From positions 62,001 through 126,000 of the forward strand of contig CAZUAQ010000002.1 of NCBI GenBank assembly GCA_964618455.1: DNA of 64,000 nt, in the 5' to 3' direction. Under the pieces are notes generated by a model that worked only from the letters and a program-made list of their open reading frames with translations, did not search any database and had not been told where the DNA came from. This document shows, one piece after another, positions 1-9,021 of this stretch. Position 1 is the first letter of the stretch; each line of letters starts with the position of its first letter. This DNA comes from CAZUAQ01 sp964618455. GTDB taxonomy: Bacteria; Planctomycetota; Phycisphaerae; UBA1845; PWPN01. The translations under genes and the position numbers were made by a program.

Positions 1-615
1 CAGTGTGAACATCGGAATACTGAGCATGTGCGCATGCGTGATGAGAATCAGGTGCTTTCGGGACACTGGTGGAATCTCCGCCACACCGGTCTGGTTGACG
101 GTATCGCTGTTCGTGTACTTGCTGACCAGTTCAAAACTGACATCGTCAAAGACATCCATGGCGAACGGTGAGCGGTGTGCGTCTTCCTCGCCGGGTTCAC
201 CATCGGGCATGTGACAGCGCACACAGTGATCCTGAAAGATCGCCTGCGGGCTCTTGTCCGCCGGGGCGAGGTCAATGGTGAACTCCTCTTCTTTCGCTCC
301 GGAAACGAGCCACGCCTCCAACGTCTCAAATTCCGCATCCGTCGGAATGAACTCGCGCATCGAGCCCCGAATCATCTCCAGCATACGCGACGGCAGCTGC
401 GTCTCCTCCGTCACTTCCACCGTCAGTCCCGCGTACACCGCCTTGAGATCATCGAACGTCAAACCCGGCTTTCCGTCGGCGTTGTGATGCGTTTCGTAAA
501 TCTGGGCCAGCGCGAAGAGGTACCCCGTGCCGATCATCGCAAGAAAGGCGGTCATCATGATCCGCAGAGAGATCGGCCAATCCCTCAGTCGCAATGATAA
601 ACTTGCTTCGCTCAA
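1..615 (-). CDS. Membrane-anchored c-type cytochrome-like protein, partial (3' end off window)
   Basis: The gene runs leftward off the window; 205 codons are visible. I chose the TTG at 615 because GAGGAG lies six bases before it; the first in-frame ATG (558) has no such site and would remove the start of the hydrophobic segment. Residues 17-38 form a membrane helix. Residues 131-135 (CVRCH) are a CxxCH covalent haem-binding site in what should be the extracytoplasmic part, followed by a second hydrophobic stretch from about residue 188. A role in electron transfer or haem-based sensing is an inference from the haem motif; I do not recognise the family. It lies 91 bases downstream of the FG-GAP/UnbV gene on the same strand and is probably co-transcribed with it. 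Confidence 0.75.
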   Translation of the reverse strand, partial: MSEASLSLRLRDWPISLRIMMTAFLAMIGTGYLFALAQIYETHHNADGKPGLTFDDLKAVYAGLTVEVTEETQLPSRMLEMIRGSMREFIPTDAEFETLEAWLVSGAKEEEFTIDLAPADKSPQAIFQDHCVRCHMPDGEPGEEDAHRSPFAMDVFDDVSFELVSKYTNSDTVNQTGVAEIPPVSRKHLILITHAHMLSIPMFTL

Positions 616-706
616 GGCGGACTCCTCAGGTACGCACCGTACATGCTCATCTCATCTTCGCGGATGAATTCCCCGGAGGCAACGTTTCAGGTTTTCAGAA
701 CATTCC

Positions 707-3700
707 TCAGAAAGCCGCGGAATCCGAAACGATGCGCGTGTTGTACGTCGCATCCCATTCCCGATGCGCCTCCGACCATGGAAAGCTCCCCTGCGCCGCA
801 TCGGGATAATCCGGCATGGCGTGATAGGGCAGCGGCTCGACCGTCGCGGAAGTGGCGGTCTGGTGATAGTTGTCCTTCACCCATCCCGCCACGCGCAGCA
901 GGACCGTCCGCGACATGCCCTTCTTCAACGCGGGCAATTCGGAGGCGTCGTAGAGCAAACGCACCTGCTCCCCCGCCCCGAAGATCACGTACCGATCGTC
1001 CGCTTCGCCCATCAATGCCCGGACGTCACCGAACCGGGTGTAGCGCCCGGTCATCTTCGGCCATCGATACGTCAGTCCGGGATCCAGCGGCTGATCGATC
1101 AGCGCGCGGTCGCCGTAATCGTATTGCTCCGGCTGGCCGAGAACTTCCGGCGCGCGGTAACGCGGAAATCCCGTGTACGCCAGTTCCGCCCGTTCCGGTG
1201 CCAACCGTGTGACGTGGAACGGCGCATCCCGAGCCACCACGCCCATCCGTGCCCAGTCCCAGTAAACGCAGATGTTCGTCGAAATCCGCAGCGTCCCGTC
1301 CCCCGAAAGCACACCCGGATCGAGTTCGACCGTCATCGTGCGCGGAAAACCTGCCGGGGCGCCGATGTTTTCACTCAGCAATTCCCAGGAGCCGTCATCG
1401 CGAAGCCGTTCCAGCCGCGGCATCTCGAAGCGCAAGCCTTGTTCCGCTGCCACGTACTGCACCGGAGAGCCGGGAAATTTCAGGTACCCATGAAGCAGCA
1501 GCACGAGCCGCTCATCTTCGGGGACCTCTTCAAATTGCAGTTCCACCGCATGACGCTCGGCAAAACCGGGCAGGCTCAGATGTGTGAAGCCATTGATCGT
1601 CTTCCCGTCGTCGGGCGCTTCCAATTCCTTCAGACGATCGCGGCCCTCAAGATCGCGCGCCGCGACGGGCGCGAGCATGCGGCGCACCGCGAAAAGCTTG
1701 TCCTCCGGAAACGGCGGCGGTCCGCTGAAGCGTTCGTTCGGAAAGATGCGAACGTCTTCATCATGATCCACCGCCACAAGTTGCGCCTGATCGAGATACG
1801 CCACCTCGCGAAGACACTCGTGCACGACGAAGTCATAATAGCCGTCACGCTTTCCGAGCAGCGTTGAAGGAATACGAATGTGTTCATCGGGATCGCAGGT
1901 CGCGTACACATTCGGCGCGACGTAGAGTCCGGGTGGTGAGGCCGCCAGGATGTCCCCCATGAAGCGGTAGCGTTTTCCGTCCCACACGAAGAGGAAGGGA
2001 CAACTGGCCACGCGGACGTCCACTTCGCGAATCGTCGCCACATGTTTCGTGGCGAACGGGCACTCCGGAACACCCTGGATCGTCCCGCTCGGCCACAGGA
2101 TCTCCAACGAGCATCCCTCGGGCGTGTCGCCGGTATCTCCCAGCCCGAAGTGGAGCCGTGTGCCCGCCTGCACCAGAAATCCCGAGGCGGTGGCACTTCG
2201 TCGAAGCTGTGCATAGCGGCCCGCACGCAGAAGGACCTTCGCGCCGGTCGGGCAGGAAAATTTCCAATGGTGTTCCGTCGGCGCGGAGCGGGCGAGATCG
2301 ACATGAACGCCCCGAAATCCGTTGGCCGTCGTGTTCTTCCAGATACGCAACCCCTCGGCGGTGCGAATGGCCAGATCCATCCGGCCGTCGTTGTCCAGAT
2401 CCACCGGAGCAAGCACCCAGGCCGGACCCGGGACGCTCCATGCCGGATCGCGTTGAAGCGTCAGTCGGCCCAGGCCATCATTAACCAGCACACAGAAGAA
2501 CATGCCCTCCCCGCGCGACGGGTACAGCGCCACGAGATCCAGATCCCCATCATTGTCGACATCGACCGGGGCGATACCGGTCACCAGCAACTCGCCCTGC
2601 GCGTCCGGCCACTGTTCGAGGGCGTCGGGATCCTCGATCAGCCGTCCTTCGCGATTGAACAGCACGCGAATCGCGCGTTCGCCCCGTCCCGCCAGGATCA
2701 CATCGAGCCGTCCGTTATTGTCCAGGTCACCGAGGGCCGCGTTACCCAGCTGAAATCCGCCCGGCTCCCAATCGACGGCGTCCGGGTTCCATGTGAATCC
2801 CGACTCACGCTTGTTTTCGTATACGCGCAAACCTCCTTCGAACGTCCCGAATGCAATGCCATCGGCATCGAGATCACGATCCACGTCCGACCAGAGGATG
2901 CCCATGATGCCGCCCTGGTCCCGGCCGATTCCCCAGTCGTCCGGCGCAGGTTCAAAGGCCTTGAGGCTTCCCCCGGGTATCGGCTCCGTGGGCGCATCGC
3001 GCGGCACGACATTCCGCAGGATGAGATTGGTCGGCGCCTGCGCCTCGGCAGAGCCGCCTCCGAAGAGGAGCCCGGGCCAGAAAAGATCCTCATCGCCGTC
3101 GTGATCGATGTCTTCCAGCGAAGGCTGCCCAAGAGCGGCGGGAAGATCCGCTTCTCCGGCATTGCTCACGATCGCAAACGTGTTCCCCTGGTTCACGAGC
3201 AACTCGCCGCGCTTCCGGCCCGAGACGATCAGATCCGGATCGCCGTCTCGATCCCAGTCCGCCGCCACGCCCGTTCTAGCTCCATCGAGGGCATCGACAC
3301 CCCAGGCAGCGGAGGCATCTTCCAAGCGGATCGCGCCGGACGGTTCGGCGGCGCTCTCGGGTTCCGGTGATGCATTGAGCCAGAGTTGCGTCGCGGCCAT
3401 CCCGCCGGGAAGAAACAGATCCTGACGGCCGTCCCCGTTGGCATCCAGGACGATGAGTCCCGCCATATCGCTGATGCCTTGCCCCTCAGAAGGTACTGCT
3501 GTCCCCGCGCCGGCGGTGACATCCTCAAATCGAATCGGTTCCTCGGATTCCGAGATCTGCGCCGTGTCCCCCAGGCCGAAGAGCGGCATCGCCTGGGCAA
3601 AGGGCCCCCGCTCGGTATATCCCATCGCCGAAAAGCGGACCGATTTACCCATCGTGTTCAGTTCCTGAACACGTTGCCGATGCGAGGCGGCGCGCTCCCG

Positions 3701-4435
3701 CGCCTCCGGATCGTCAGCGCGAAGACGGCTCAACAAAGACGCATAGCTTTGGTGTGCGGGAATGAAATGGGGGTCGAGTTCCAGGCAGCGCTGAAATTGC
3801 TCGAGTGCGTCTTCCTCTCGATCCAGGTAGTCCAGGGCCAATCCGAGGCGGTATCGGCCGAAGACGTCGTCCGGCACCTGGGCGACGAAGCGTTCCGCGT
3901 AATTAAGCATTTGCTCGAGGGCGTCATCCTCGGCGGATTCCTCCGCCAGCAGTGTGAGATGGTACAAGGCATACGGTTGATCGGGGTCCGCCTCAATGAC
4001 GCGCTCGAAAATGGCCTTGCCGACATCGCTGCAGGGTGAACCGATGTGGACGTAGACGGTGGCTTCGTTGATCGCCCCTTCGACGCGATGGGGAAGAAGC
4101 TGCTGGACCTTGAGAAATTCCTGCAGGGCGAGCTTTGATTGCCCCGCCGTCAGATACGCGATCCCGCGATGATTGGCCTGTGTGGCCAGATGCTCTCGTG
4201 CGGCTTGCTCGGCGGGCACATCCAGGTCGATCTCACTGTCGAATTCCATGAAGGTATGGCATTTCGACCGGTCGATGCCTTCCAGCGACACCTGTGCCGT
4301 GACGCCCCCTCCGGAAGTCGCCGTGTCGGCGGGGTCGCTATCGTCGCGACAACTGCAGAGGCAGATGAAAACCAACGCCCATGCCCGCGCGATCCGCCCC
4401 GGCCGGATTCGAAGTTGCCTTGTGATTGCTCGCAC
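707..4435 (-). CDS. Large TPR / FG-GAP (VCBS) / ASPIC-UnbV lipoprotein
   Basis: The protein is 1242 aa with a GTG start at 4435, chosen because AAGGAG sits six bases upstream; an ATG 12 codons earlier lacks this. The N-terminus has a basic stretch, a hydrophobic segment and an LCSC lipobox-like end, so it is probably an exported lipoprotein. About residues 80-260 are TPR-like repeats. About 310-750 carry many D-x-D-x-D-G calcium-loop repeats of the FG-GAP/VCBS type, for example DANGDGRQD and DVDNDGDLD, expected to fold as a beta-propeller. An ASPIC/UnbV-like segment with RLHFGLG and LEILWPSG follows. The last 400 residues, starting near FLFVWDGKRYRF, form a domain I cannot name. Such proteins are common in planctomycetes and acidobacteria and have no settled function. 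The neighbouring downstream gene encodes a haem-binding membrane protein. Confidence 0.85.
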   Translation of the reverse strand: MRAITRQLRIRPGRIARAWALVFICLCSCRDDSDPADTATSGGGVTAQVSLEGIDRSKCHTFMEFDSEIDLDVPAEQAAREHLATQANHRGIAYLTAGQSKLALQEFLKVQQLLPHRVEGAINEATVYVHIGSPCSDVGKAIFERVIEADPDQPYALYHLTLLAEESAEDDALEQMLNYAERFVAQVPDDVFGRYRLGLALDYLDREEDALEQFQRCLELDPHFIPAHQSYASLLSRLRADDPEARERAASHRQRVQELNTMGKSVRFSAMGYTERGPFAQAMPLFGLGDTAQISESEEPIRFEDVTAGAGTAVPSEGQGISDMAGLIVLDANGDGRQDLFLPGGMAATQLWLNASPEPESAAEPSGAIRLEDASAAWGVDALDGARTGVAADWDRDGDPDLIVSGRKRGELLVNQGNTFAIVSNAGEADLPAALGQPSLEDIDHDGDEDLFWPGLLFGGGSAEAQAPTNLILRNVVPRDAPTEPIPGGSLKAFEPAPDDWGIGRDQGGIMGILWSDVDRDLDADGIAFGTFEGGLRVYENKRESGFTWNPDAVDWEPGGFQLGNAALGDLDNNGRLDVILAGRGERAIRVLFNREGRLIEDPDALEQWPDAQGELLVTGIAPVDVDNDGDLDLVALYPSRGEGMFFCVLVNDGLGRLTLQRDPAWSVPGPAWVLAPVDLDNDGRMDLAIRTAEGLRIWKNTTANGFRGVHVDLARSAPTEHHWKFSCPTGAKVLLRAGRYAQLRRSATASGFLVQAGTRLHFGLGDTGDTPEGCSLEILWPSGTIQGVPECPFATKHVATIREVDVRVASCPFLFVWDGKRYRFMGDILAASPPGLYVAPNVYATCDPDEHIRIPSTLLGKRDGYYDFVVHECLREVAYLDQAQLVAVDHDEDVRIFPNERFSGPPPFPEDKLFAVRRMLAPVAARDLEGRDRLKELEAPDDGKTINGFTHLSLPGFAERHAVELQFEEVPEDERLVLLLHGYLKFPGSPVQYVAAEQGLRFEMPRLERLRDDGSWELLSENIGAPAGFPRTMTVELDPGVLSGDGTLRISTNICVYWDWARMGVVARDAPFHVTRLAPERAELAYTGFPRYRAPEVLGQPEQYDYGDRALIDQPLDPGLTYRWPKMTGRYTRFGDVRALMGEADDRYVIFGAGEQVRLLYDASELPALKKGMSRTVLLRVAGWVKDNYHQTATSATVEPLPYHAMPDYPDAAQGSFPWSEAHREWDATYNTRIVSDSAAF

Positions 4436-4531
4436 GCCCGACTCCTTCCACGATATGCCATCCACTGTCATCCTGGTGAATGGAATAACGGTAACAGAGT
4501 CGGAAGAATTGGCAACCGGTTCCGGGACAGG

Positions 4532-4999
4532 TCAGCCGGGATCCTCTGTCGTACTACCGGGGACGGCGGGCATGTCGGGCAATGTTGAAACCTGAATCTG
4601 AGCCGTGGCGTACACCGGCGTCTTCCAGATCGGCACGTCCTGCTTGATGGCGTCCAGGAGATCGTTCATGGCCTGCATGGCCTGGCGATGATGGGGCGCG
4701 GTGACCTGCATGCGGAAAGACAGCTTCCCGACTGGAACGAAACCCGTGCTGTGCCGGACTTTCACCGAGTAGAGACCGTGATCCTGTTTGGCGCGATAAG
4801 CAAGGCGCTGCAATTCAAACGTTGCCATCGGCTCGTAGACTTCGTACTTCAGCCCCCTGAGATCAGGCCGTTCTTCGTCCGCATGGACCACCCCCACAAA
4901 GCACAGTTTGGCCCCGGCATCCTCCGGCATCCGATTCCACCCCTTGGAAGGGGTCTCCTCGGCCAGCGGTCCATCTACAATCTGAACCTCGATGCTCAC
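4532..4999 (-). CDS. moaE: Molybdopterin synthase catalytic (large) subunit MoaE
   Basis: MoaE converts precursor Z (cPMP) to molybdopterin using sulfur carried on the C-terminal thiocarboxylate of MoaD. The 155-aa product has the family pattern, including the GAKLCFVGVVH region near the N-terminus, an HHRQAM segment and the C-terminal KQDVPIWK block that carries the conserved catalytic lysines. The start is GTG at 4999, overlapping the TGA stop of moaD in a GTGA arrangement, so the two subunits are translationally coupled. The protein acts in the cytoplasm in molybdenum cofactor synthesis. The last 20 or so residues, after the QIQV segment, are a proline-rich tail beyond the usual family end. 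Confidence 0.93.
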   Translation of the reverse strand: MSIEVQIVDGPLAEETPSKGWNRMPEDAGAKLCFVGVVHADEERPDLRGLKYEVYEPMATFELQRLAYRAKQDHGLYSVKVRHSTGFVPVGKLSFRMQVTAPHHRQAMQAMNDLLDAIKQDVPIWKTPVYATAQIQVSTLPDMPAVPGSTTEDPG

Positions 5000-5244
5000 C
5001 CGCCATTCACCATTCCGATCAGGGCCAGTTCGTCCGTGGCCGTGATGCGTTCCTGGCCCTTGGCATAGGCGTGGTTGATGGCCAGTCGGCAGTGAGGAAG
5101 GATGGGAATCAGGGCCGGCTCACTCCGGGCGAGATACTCGTCCACCAGCCTTGCCGCATTCAACGGCCCTTCAATCGTCAGTTCGATCAGGCGTCGACCT
5201 ACCATGTCGGCCACGGGGCCGAACAACTGTACGGCAATCTGCAT
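4996..5244 (-). CDS. moaD: Molybdopterin synthase sulfur-carrier subunit MoaD
   Basis: This is an 82-aa ubiquitin-fold sulfur carrier ending in Gly-Gly, the hallmark that is adenylated and thiocarboxylated for sulfur transfer in molybdopterin synthase. The N-terminal strand MQIAVQLFGPVAD and the NHAYAKGQ segment before the C-terminal tail fit MoaD/ThiS-family proteins. It is directly followed by moaE with a four-base overlap, which separates it from ThiS. No other moa, mog or moe gene and no molybdoenzyme is present in the window. The 168 bases between this gene and the MBL-fold gene hold no feature I can support. Confidence 0.93.
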   Translation of the reverse strand: MQIAVQLFGPVADMVGRRLIELTIEGPLNAARLVDEYLARSEPALIPILPHCRLAINHAYAKGQERITATDELALIGMVNGG

Positions 5245-5412
5245 GATGTGCTACCTCGACAGGCGATCGTGCGAAAGGTGCTCAATCGGCAGGCGGACAT
5301 GATTCCCCAGAAGCCAGGTTCCGATTGATCCTGTTGTGTCAGCCGGCCTGAGGTTATTAATAGCAAGAACTGTGCCAGAACCGGTCACACCCTTGGAGAT
5401 CGCCGAAGAGGA

Positions 5413-6273
5413 TCAGGACGTCTGCTTTGCGCGGGGAGGGCGTTCCATGAGAAGCGTTGTGCGCTCCCAGTCGTCAGATTTCAACGTCCATTGAAGCATC
5501 CGTTTGGCTTCCTTGAGAAACGTACGACGGCTCATATGGGAGAGGACGATGTTCGGGCTCTCCACCCGCTCATAGAGTTCAGGAAGATCGCTGATGTGGA
5601 TGTGTTTACCCATACGGGCGCGTTCGAGGTGATCGGCGTCGAAAAAGGTACACTCGACGATGAGGACCTCGGCCTTACGTACGTGCTCATGGTCGAGATA
5701 GTCGCCCAGGGCACTGTCACCGCAGAAGGCGACACGCGGCATCTCCAGGCGGTACTCGATGATCTCGCCCTGACGCTTCAATTCCGCAATCTGCTGTCCG
5801 GAATACGTGGCGTACTCGGGCTTGAGCTTCTTGCGGACCTCGATGACGGAAAACCCCAGGCTCGGCCCCCCGTGCCGGACCCGGAACGGCCGGGCCACCA
5901 GGTCCCGGCGGAGGGTCACGTCCTCGTCTTCATCCACGCCGATCAGCCTGGCCTGGGAGACGTGCCCCTCGATCTCGCCCCAGACCTGCAGGAGCCGCTG
6001 GATCGGCGGAATCAGCTTGTGATGGGCAATCACGCAACCCGGTGCCACGCCCTGAAAACCGCGTTGAGAGAGGTAATAGGCGAGTCCGGCGGCGTGATCC
6101 ATGTGCCCGTGCGACAGGCAGACGTGATCGATCGAGATCAGCTCGCGTGGAGCCCTTCCGACGTCGAACGCCACGTTCATCTCCGGCACGATGATGACCG
6201 TCTCCTCTCCGGCCAAACTGAAGCCCTGGAGGCGGAGCGTACCCACGGTTTTCTCAATCAATCGCGAAGCCAT
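5413..6273 (-). CDS. MBL-fold metallohydrolase, RNase Z-like
   Basis: A metallo-beta-lactamase-fold hydrolase of 286 aa from the ATG at 6273. The zinc-binding HxHxDH motif is SHGHMDH at residues 54-60. Further metal-ligand candidates are the FCGDSALG segment, as in RNase Z and related enzymes, and a histidine in the NIVLSHMSRR segment. This group includes tRNA 3'-end endonuclease RNase Z and cyclic-nucleotide or sulfatase-like relatives; the GD and SHxS-type segments resemble RNase Z-like proteins, but the sequence alone does not fix the substrate. The open frame continues 40 codons upstream without a good start; AGGAGG lies 21 bases before the chosen ATG, too far to be conclusive. It diverges from nrdR. 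Confidence 0.78.
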   Translation of the reverse strand: MASRLIEKTVGTLRLQGFSLAGEETVIIVPEMNVAFDVGRAPRELISIDHVCLSHGHMDHAAGLAYYLSQRGFQGVAPGCVIAHHKLIPPIQRLLQVWGEIEGHVSQARLIGVDEDEDVTLRRDLVARPFRVRHGGPSLGFSVIEVRKKLKPEYATYSGQQIAELKRQGEIIEYRLEMPRVAFCGDSALGDYLDHEHVRKAEVLIVECTFFDADHLERARMGKHIHISDLPELYERVESPNIVLSHMSRRTFLKEAKRMLQWTLKSDDWERTTLLMERPPRAKQTS

Positions 6274-6481
6274 CCCGGTAATATCGCCCGATCGCCTCCT
6301 CTTGCCAAGCGTCCACCGGTGAAGGCGGCGAAATTCGAAACCGCCTATATCTTGGGCTGTGAAATCCGATATACTCCACATTTGCGGCTCCACGCCCGTG
6401 ACGAGCCGGGATTGTTACGTTTTCATGTCGTTTTCGGGATGGTTCGATGACCCGGTCATCGAGGATTTCACAGGTCTTCTC

Positions 6482-6979
6482 ATGCGTTGCCCTTATTGCA
6501 AGGAAATCAACCAGGACAAGGTCATCGATTCGCGGATGAGCGAGGGGGGCGAGGTGATCCGCCGGCGGCGCACGTGCCTGGCCTGCGGGAAGCGATTCAC
6601 CACGAAGGAACGGATCGAGCACGACGTGAAGCTGATGGTCGTGAAGCGGGACGGGAACCGCGTGCCCTACGATCGCGTCAAGATCCTTGGCGGCATTCAG
6701 CGTGCGTGCTACAAGCGTCCCATCGAGGAGGAGAAGATGGTGGCGATGGTGGACGACGTGGAGGATACCGTGTTCAAACTCCACGACCGGGAAGTCAGCA
6801 GCAGCACGATCGGCTCTCTCGTCGGCGAGCGGCTGCGCGACCTCGATCAGATCGCCTATGTTCGTTTCGCCAGCGTGTATCGCCGATTCCAGGATCTCGG
6901 CGAACTCATCGACGAAGCCAAGGACGTCATGGACCGCGGCATCACCCGCCTCCCGGGGCAGCAGGCGCTGTTTGAGTAG
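6482..6979 (+). CDS. nrdR: Transcriptional repressor NrdR
   Basis: NrdR represses ribonucleotide reductase genes in response to ATP/dATP. The 165-aa protein starts at the family-typical MRCPYC. Cys3, Cys6, Cys32 and Cys35 form the zinc ribbon, and the basic stretch RRRR-T-C between the pairs is the DNA-binding part. About residues 47-137 are the ATP-cone nucleotide-binding domain (VVKRDGNRVPYDRVK onward). Length and order match the family (about 150-170 aa). The open frame extends 41 codons upstream, but that part does not resemble NrdR. No nrd gene is in the window, so its targets lie elsewhere. The next gene starts 46 bases downstream and may share the transcript. Confidence 0.95.
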   Translation: MRCPYCKEINQDKVIDSRMSEGGEVIRRRRTCLACGKRFTTKERIEHDVKLMVVKRDGNRVPYDRVKILGGIQRACYKRPIEEEKMVAMVDDVEDTVFKLHDREVSSSTIGSLVGERLRDLDQIAYVRFASVYRRFQDLGELIDEAKDVMDRGITRLPGQQALFE

Positions 6980-7025
6980 CACCCCGAGAAAGCCCATCAA
7001 CACCTCAAGACAAGGATGCCATTGA

Positions 7026-8132
7026 ATGCCCGAGGAATATCGCATCGCCGTCATCGGTCGCACCGGCAAGGGGGATTACGGTCACGGGTTGGCCGAGGCG
7101 TGGAAGGATGTGCCGAACGCGCGGATCGTGGCGGTGGCGGACGAGGATGAGAAGGGACGCGCCGATGCCGTGGAGAAGTTCGGGGCCAAGCGCGGCTACG
7201 CCGACTATCGCGTGATGCTCCAGAAGGAACAACCGGACATCGTGACCATCGCCCCGCGCTGGGTAGACTGTCACCACGCCATGGCGATGGCGGCGGCGGA
7301 ATTCGGTTGTCACGTGTATATGGAAAAGCCGCTCTGCCGGACGCTCGCCGAGGCGGACGAAATCGTCGAGGCCTTCCAGAGCAAGCATCTCAAGATGGCG
7401 GTCTCCGCCCAGACGCGTTATGCCCCGCGGCTGCATCGCGTCAAGGAACTCATTGACGAAGGCAAGCTCGGCGACGTGGTCGAGATGCGCGGCCGGGGCA
7501 AGGAGGATCATCGCGGTGGCGGTGAGGATCTGCTGGTCCTGGGCTACCACATCATGGACATGATGCGGTTTCTCCGTGGCGATGCGACGTGGTGCATGGC
7601 TTCGGTCACCGCCAAGGGCAAGCCCATCACCAAGAAGGATATCCGCACGGAAAACGGGGACGGCATCGACTACATCGCCGGGGACGCGGTCAGCGCTATG
7701 TACGGCTTCGCCCACCCCACCACCGGCTATTTCGGGTCGCACGTCGCCAAGGATCACGCCTGGTCGCGCTTCGGCCTGAACATCTACGGCACCAAGGGGA
7801 TGGTGACGCTGACTCACGGCTCACTGCCCGAGGCGCACTTCATCGAGGACCCCGGCTGGGCGCCGGGACGCTCGAAGGCCGAATGGATCCCGATCAGCAG
7901 CGACGGCCTCGGCAAGCCGGAGACGATCACCGACGCCTCTCACCACCCCTCCAATGTCGCCACGTGCAAAGACCTGATTCACGCCATCGAGAGCGACACC
8001 CAGCCGATCAGCAGCGTCACGGACGCCCGCGCCGCCCTGGAGATGATCATGGGGGCGTACGAATCCGAGCGGACCGGCCGGCGAATTGATTTCCCGATGA
8101 AAACGCGGAAGCATCCGCTCAGCCTGTATTGA
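7026..8132 (+). CDS. Gfo/Idh/MocA-family oxidoreductase (cytoplasmic)
   Basis: This is a 368-aa NAD(P)-dependent oxidoreductase of the glucose-fructose oxidoreductase/inositol dehydrogenase family. The N-terminal Rossmann fold has the variant loop IGRTGKGDYGHG in place of the usual GxGxxG, and the family EKP motif (YMEKPLCRTLAEAD) is present near residue 100. The C-terminal half has the expected alpha/beta dimerisation and substrate domain. There is no signal peptide, unlike the Tat-exported relative at 21097-22524. Sugars or inositols are the usual substrates; the specific one cannot be read from the sequence. A hairpin after the gene separates it from the neu cluster, so a link to sialic acid metabolism is only positional. 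Confidence 0.88.
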   Translation: MPEEYRIAVIGRTGKGDYGHGLAEAWKDVPNARIVAVADEDEKGRADAVEKFGAKRGYADYRVMLQKEQPDIVTIAPRWVDCHHAMAMAAAEFGCHVYMEKPLCRTLAEADEIVEAFQSKHLKMAVSAQTRYAPRLHRVKELIDEGKLGDVVEMRGRGKEDHRGGGEDLLVLGYHIMDMMRFLRGDATWCMASVTAKGKPITKKDIRTENGDGIDYIAGDAVSAMYGFAHPTTGYFGSHVAKDHAWSRFGLNIYGTKGMVTLTHGSLPEAHFIEDPGWAPGRSKAEWIPISSDGLGKPETITDASHHPSNVATCKDLIHAIESDTQPISSVTDARAALEMIMGAYESERTGRRIDFPMKTRKHPLSLY

Positions 8133-8147
8133 TGCCCTTCGAGGGCG

Positions 8148-8176
8148 AACCAGCCTGTATCAGGCCGGTTTCTTCG
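8148..8176 (+). terminator. Hairpin after the oxidoreductase, weak intrinsic terminator
   Basis: AACC and GCCTG pair with CAGGC and GGTT around a three-base loop, with one internal mismatch. The following T-rich stretch is short (TTTCTTC), so termination may be partial. It lies between the oxidoreductase stop codon and neuA. Confidence 0.45.
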
Positions 8177-8240
8177 CATGGCGATCACCGGCCGATCCCC
8201 CTCCTCAAGAACAGGTCTCCCGCTTGCCGATCAATGACGT

Positions 8241-9017
8241 ATGAATACTCTAGCCGTCATTCTCGCGCGGGCCGGCAGCAAGGGACTTCCCGACAAGTGC
8301 GTTCTGCCCCTCTGCGGGCGCCCGGTGATCGCCTATACGATCTCCCACGCCCAACAAAGCCGGTATGTGACCGACATCGTGCTGAGCACCGACTCGGCCA
8401 AGGCAAAATCCCTCGCCCAGCTCGCGGGCGTGACCGTCATCGATCGGCCCGATGAGCTTGCCCACGATACCGCCCGGGTTGACGACGCGGTGCGCCATGC
8501 CGTCACGGAATACGAGGCGGAGGCGGGCGGGCGCGTCGACGCGGTGGTCATCCTGTACGGCAACATCCCGGTCCGCGGGGACGAGATCATCGACAAGTGC
8601 GTGAATCACCTGATCGAGACCGGCTGCGATTCAGTTCGGACGCTGACCCCGGCGGGCAAGAACCATCCCGACTGGGCACATCGGCTCGACGGCGATCGCA
8701 TGATCCAGTTCCGTGAGAACAGTATCCACCGCCGGCAGGAACTGGACCCGGTGTACTTCCATGACAGCGCGGTGGTGGTCGTGACGCGGGATGCGCTGTT
8801 CGCCGCAGCCGGCCAGGAGGATCCGCACCGGTTTTTCGGTGACGAGCGCCACGGTATGGTCCAGAAGCCCGAAGATACCGTCGATATCGACACCGCCGTC
8901 GACTTCTACCTGGCCGAGGCCATTCTGCGAATGCGCAGTGAGCAGGCCATCATCGATCGTCCCACAGGCGGTTCGCGCCGTCCCGTGTTTACTGCCGCCA
9001 TTGCCGTCGGGAGCTAA
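8241..9017 (+). CDS. neuA: Acylneuraminate cytidylyltransferase (CMP-sialic acid synthetase)
   Basis: This enzyme activates sialic acid or a related nonulosonic acid with CTP to give the CMP-sugar donor. The 258-aa protein opens with the nucleotidyltransferase signature ILARAGSKGLPDK (residues 7-19), followed by LPLCGRPVIAYTI and STDS, all characteristic of the CMP-NeuNAc synthetase/KdsB-like fold. The DIDTAVDFYLAEAIL region near the C-terminus fits the family's metal-binding and helical end. neuB begins four bases after its stop, so the genes form an operon. The preference for NeuAc over legionaminic or pseudaminic acid cannot be decided from this gene alone; the neighbouring neuC argues for NeuAc. 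Confidence 0.9.
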   Translation: MNTLAVILARAGSKGLPDKCVLPLCGRPVIAYTISHAQQSRYVTDIVLSTDSAKAKSLAQLAGVTVIDRPDELAHDTARVDDAVRHAVTEYEAEAGGRVDAVVILYGNIPVRGDEIIDKCVNHLIETGCDSVRTLTPAGKNHPDWAHRLDGDRMIQFRENSIHRRQELDPVYFHDSAVVVVTRDALFAAAGQEDPHRFFGDERHGMVQKPEDTVDIDTAVDFYLAEAILRMRSEQAIIDRPTGGSRRPVFTAAIAVGS

Positions 9018-9021
9018 AGGC

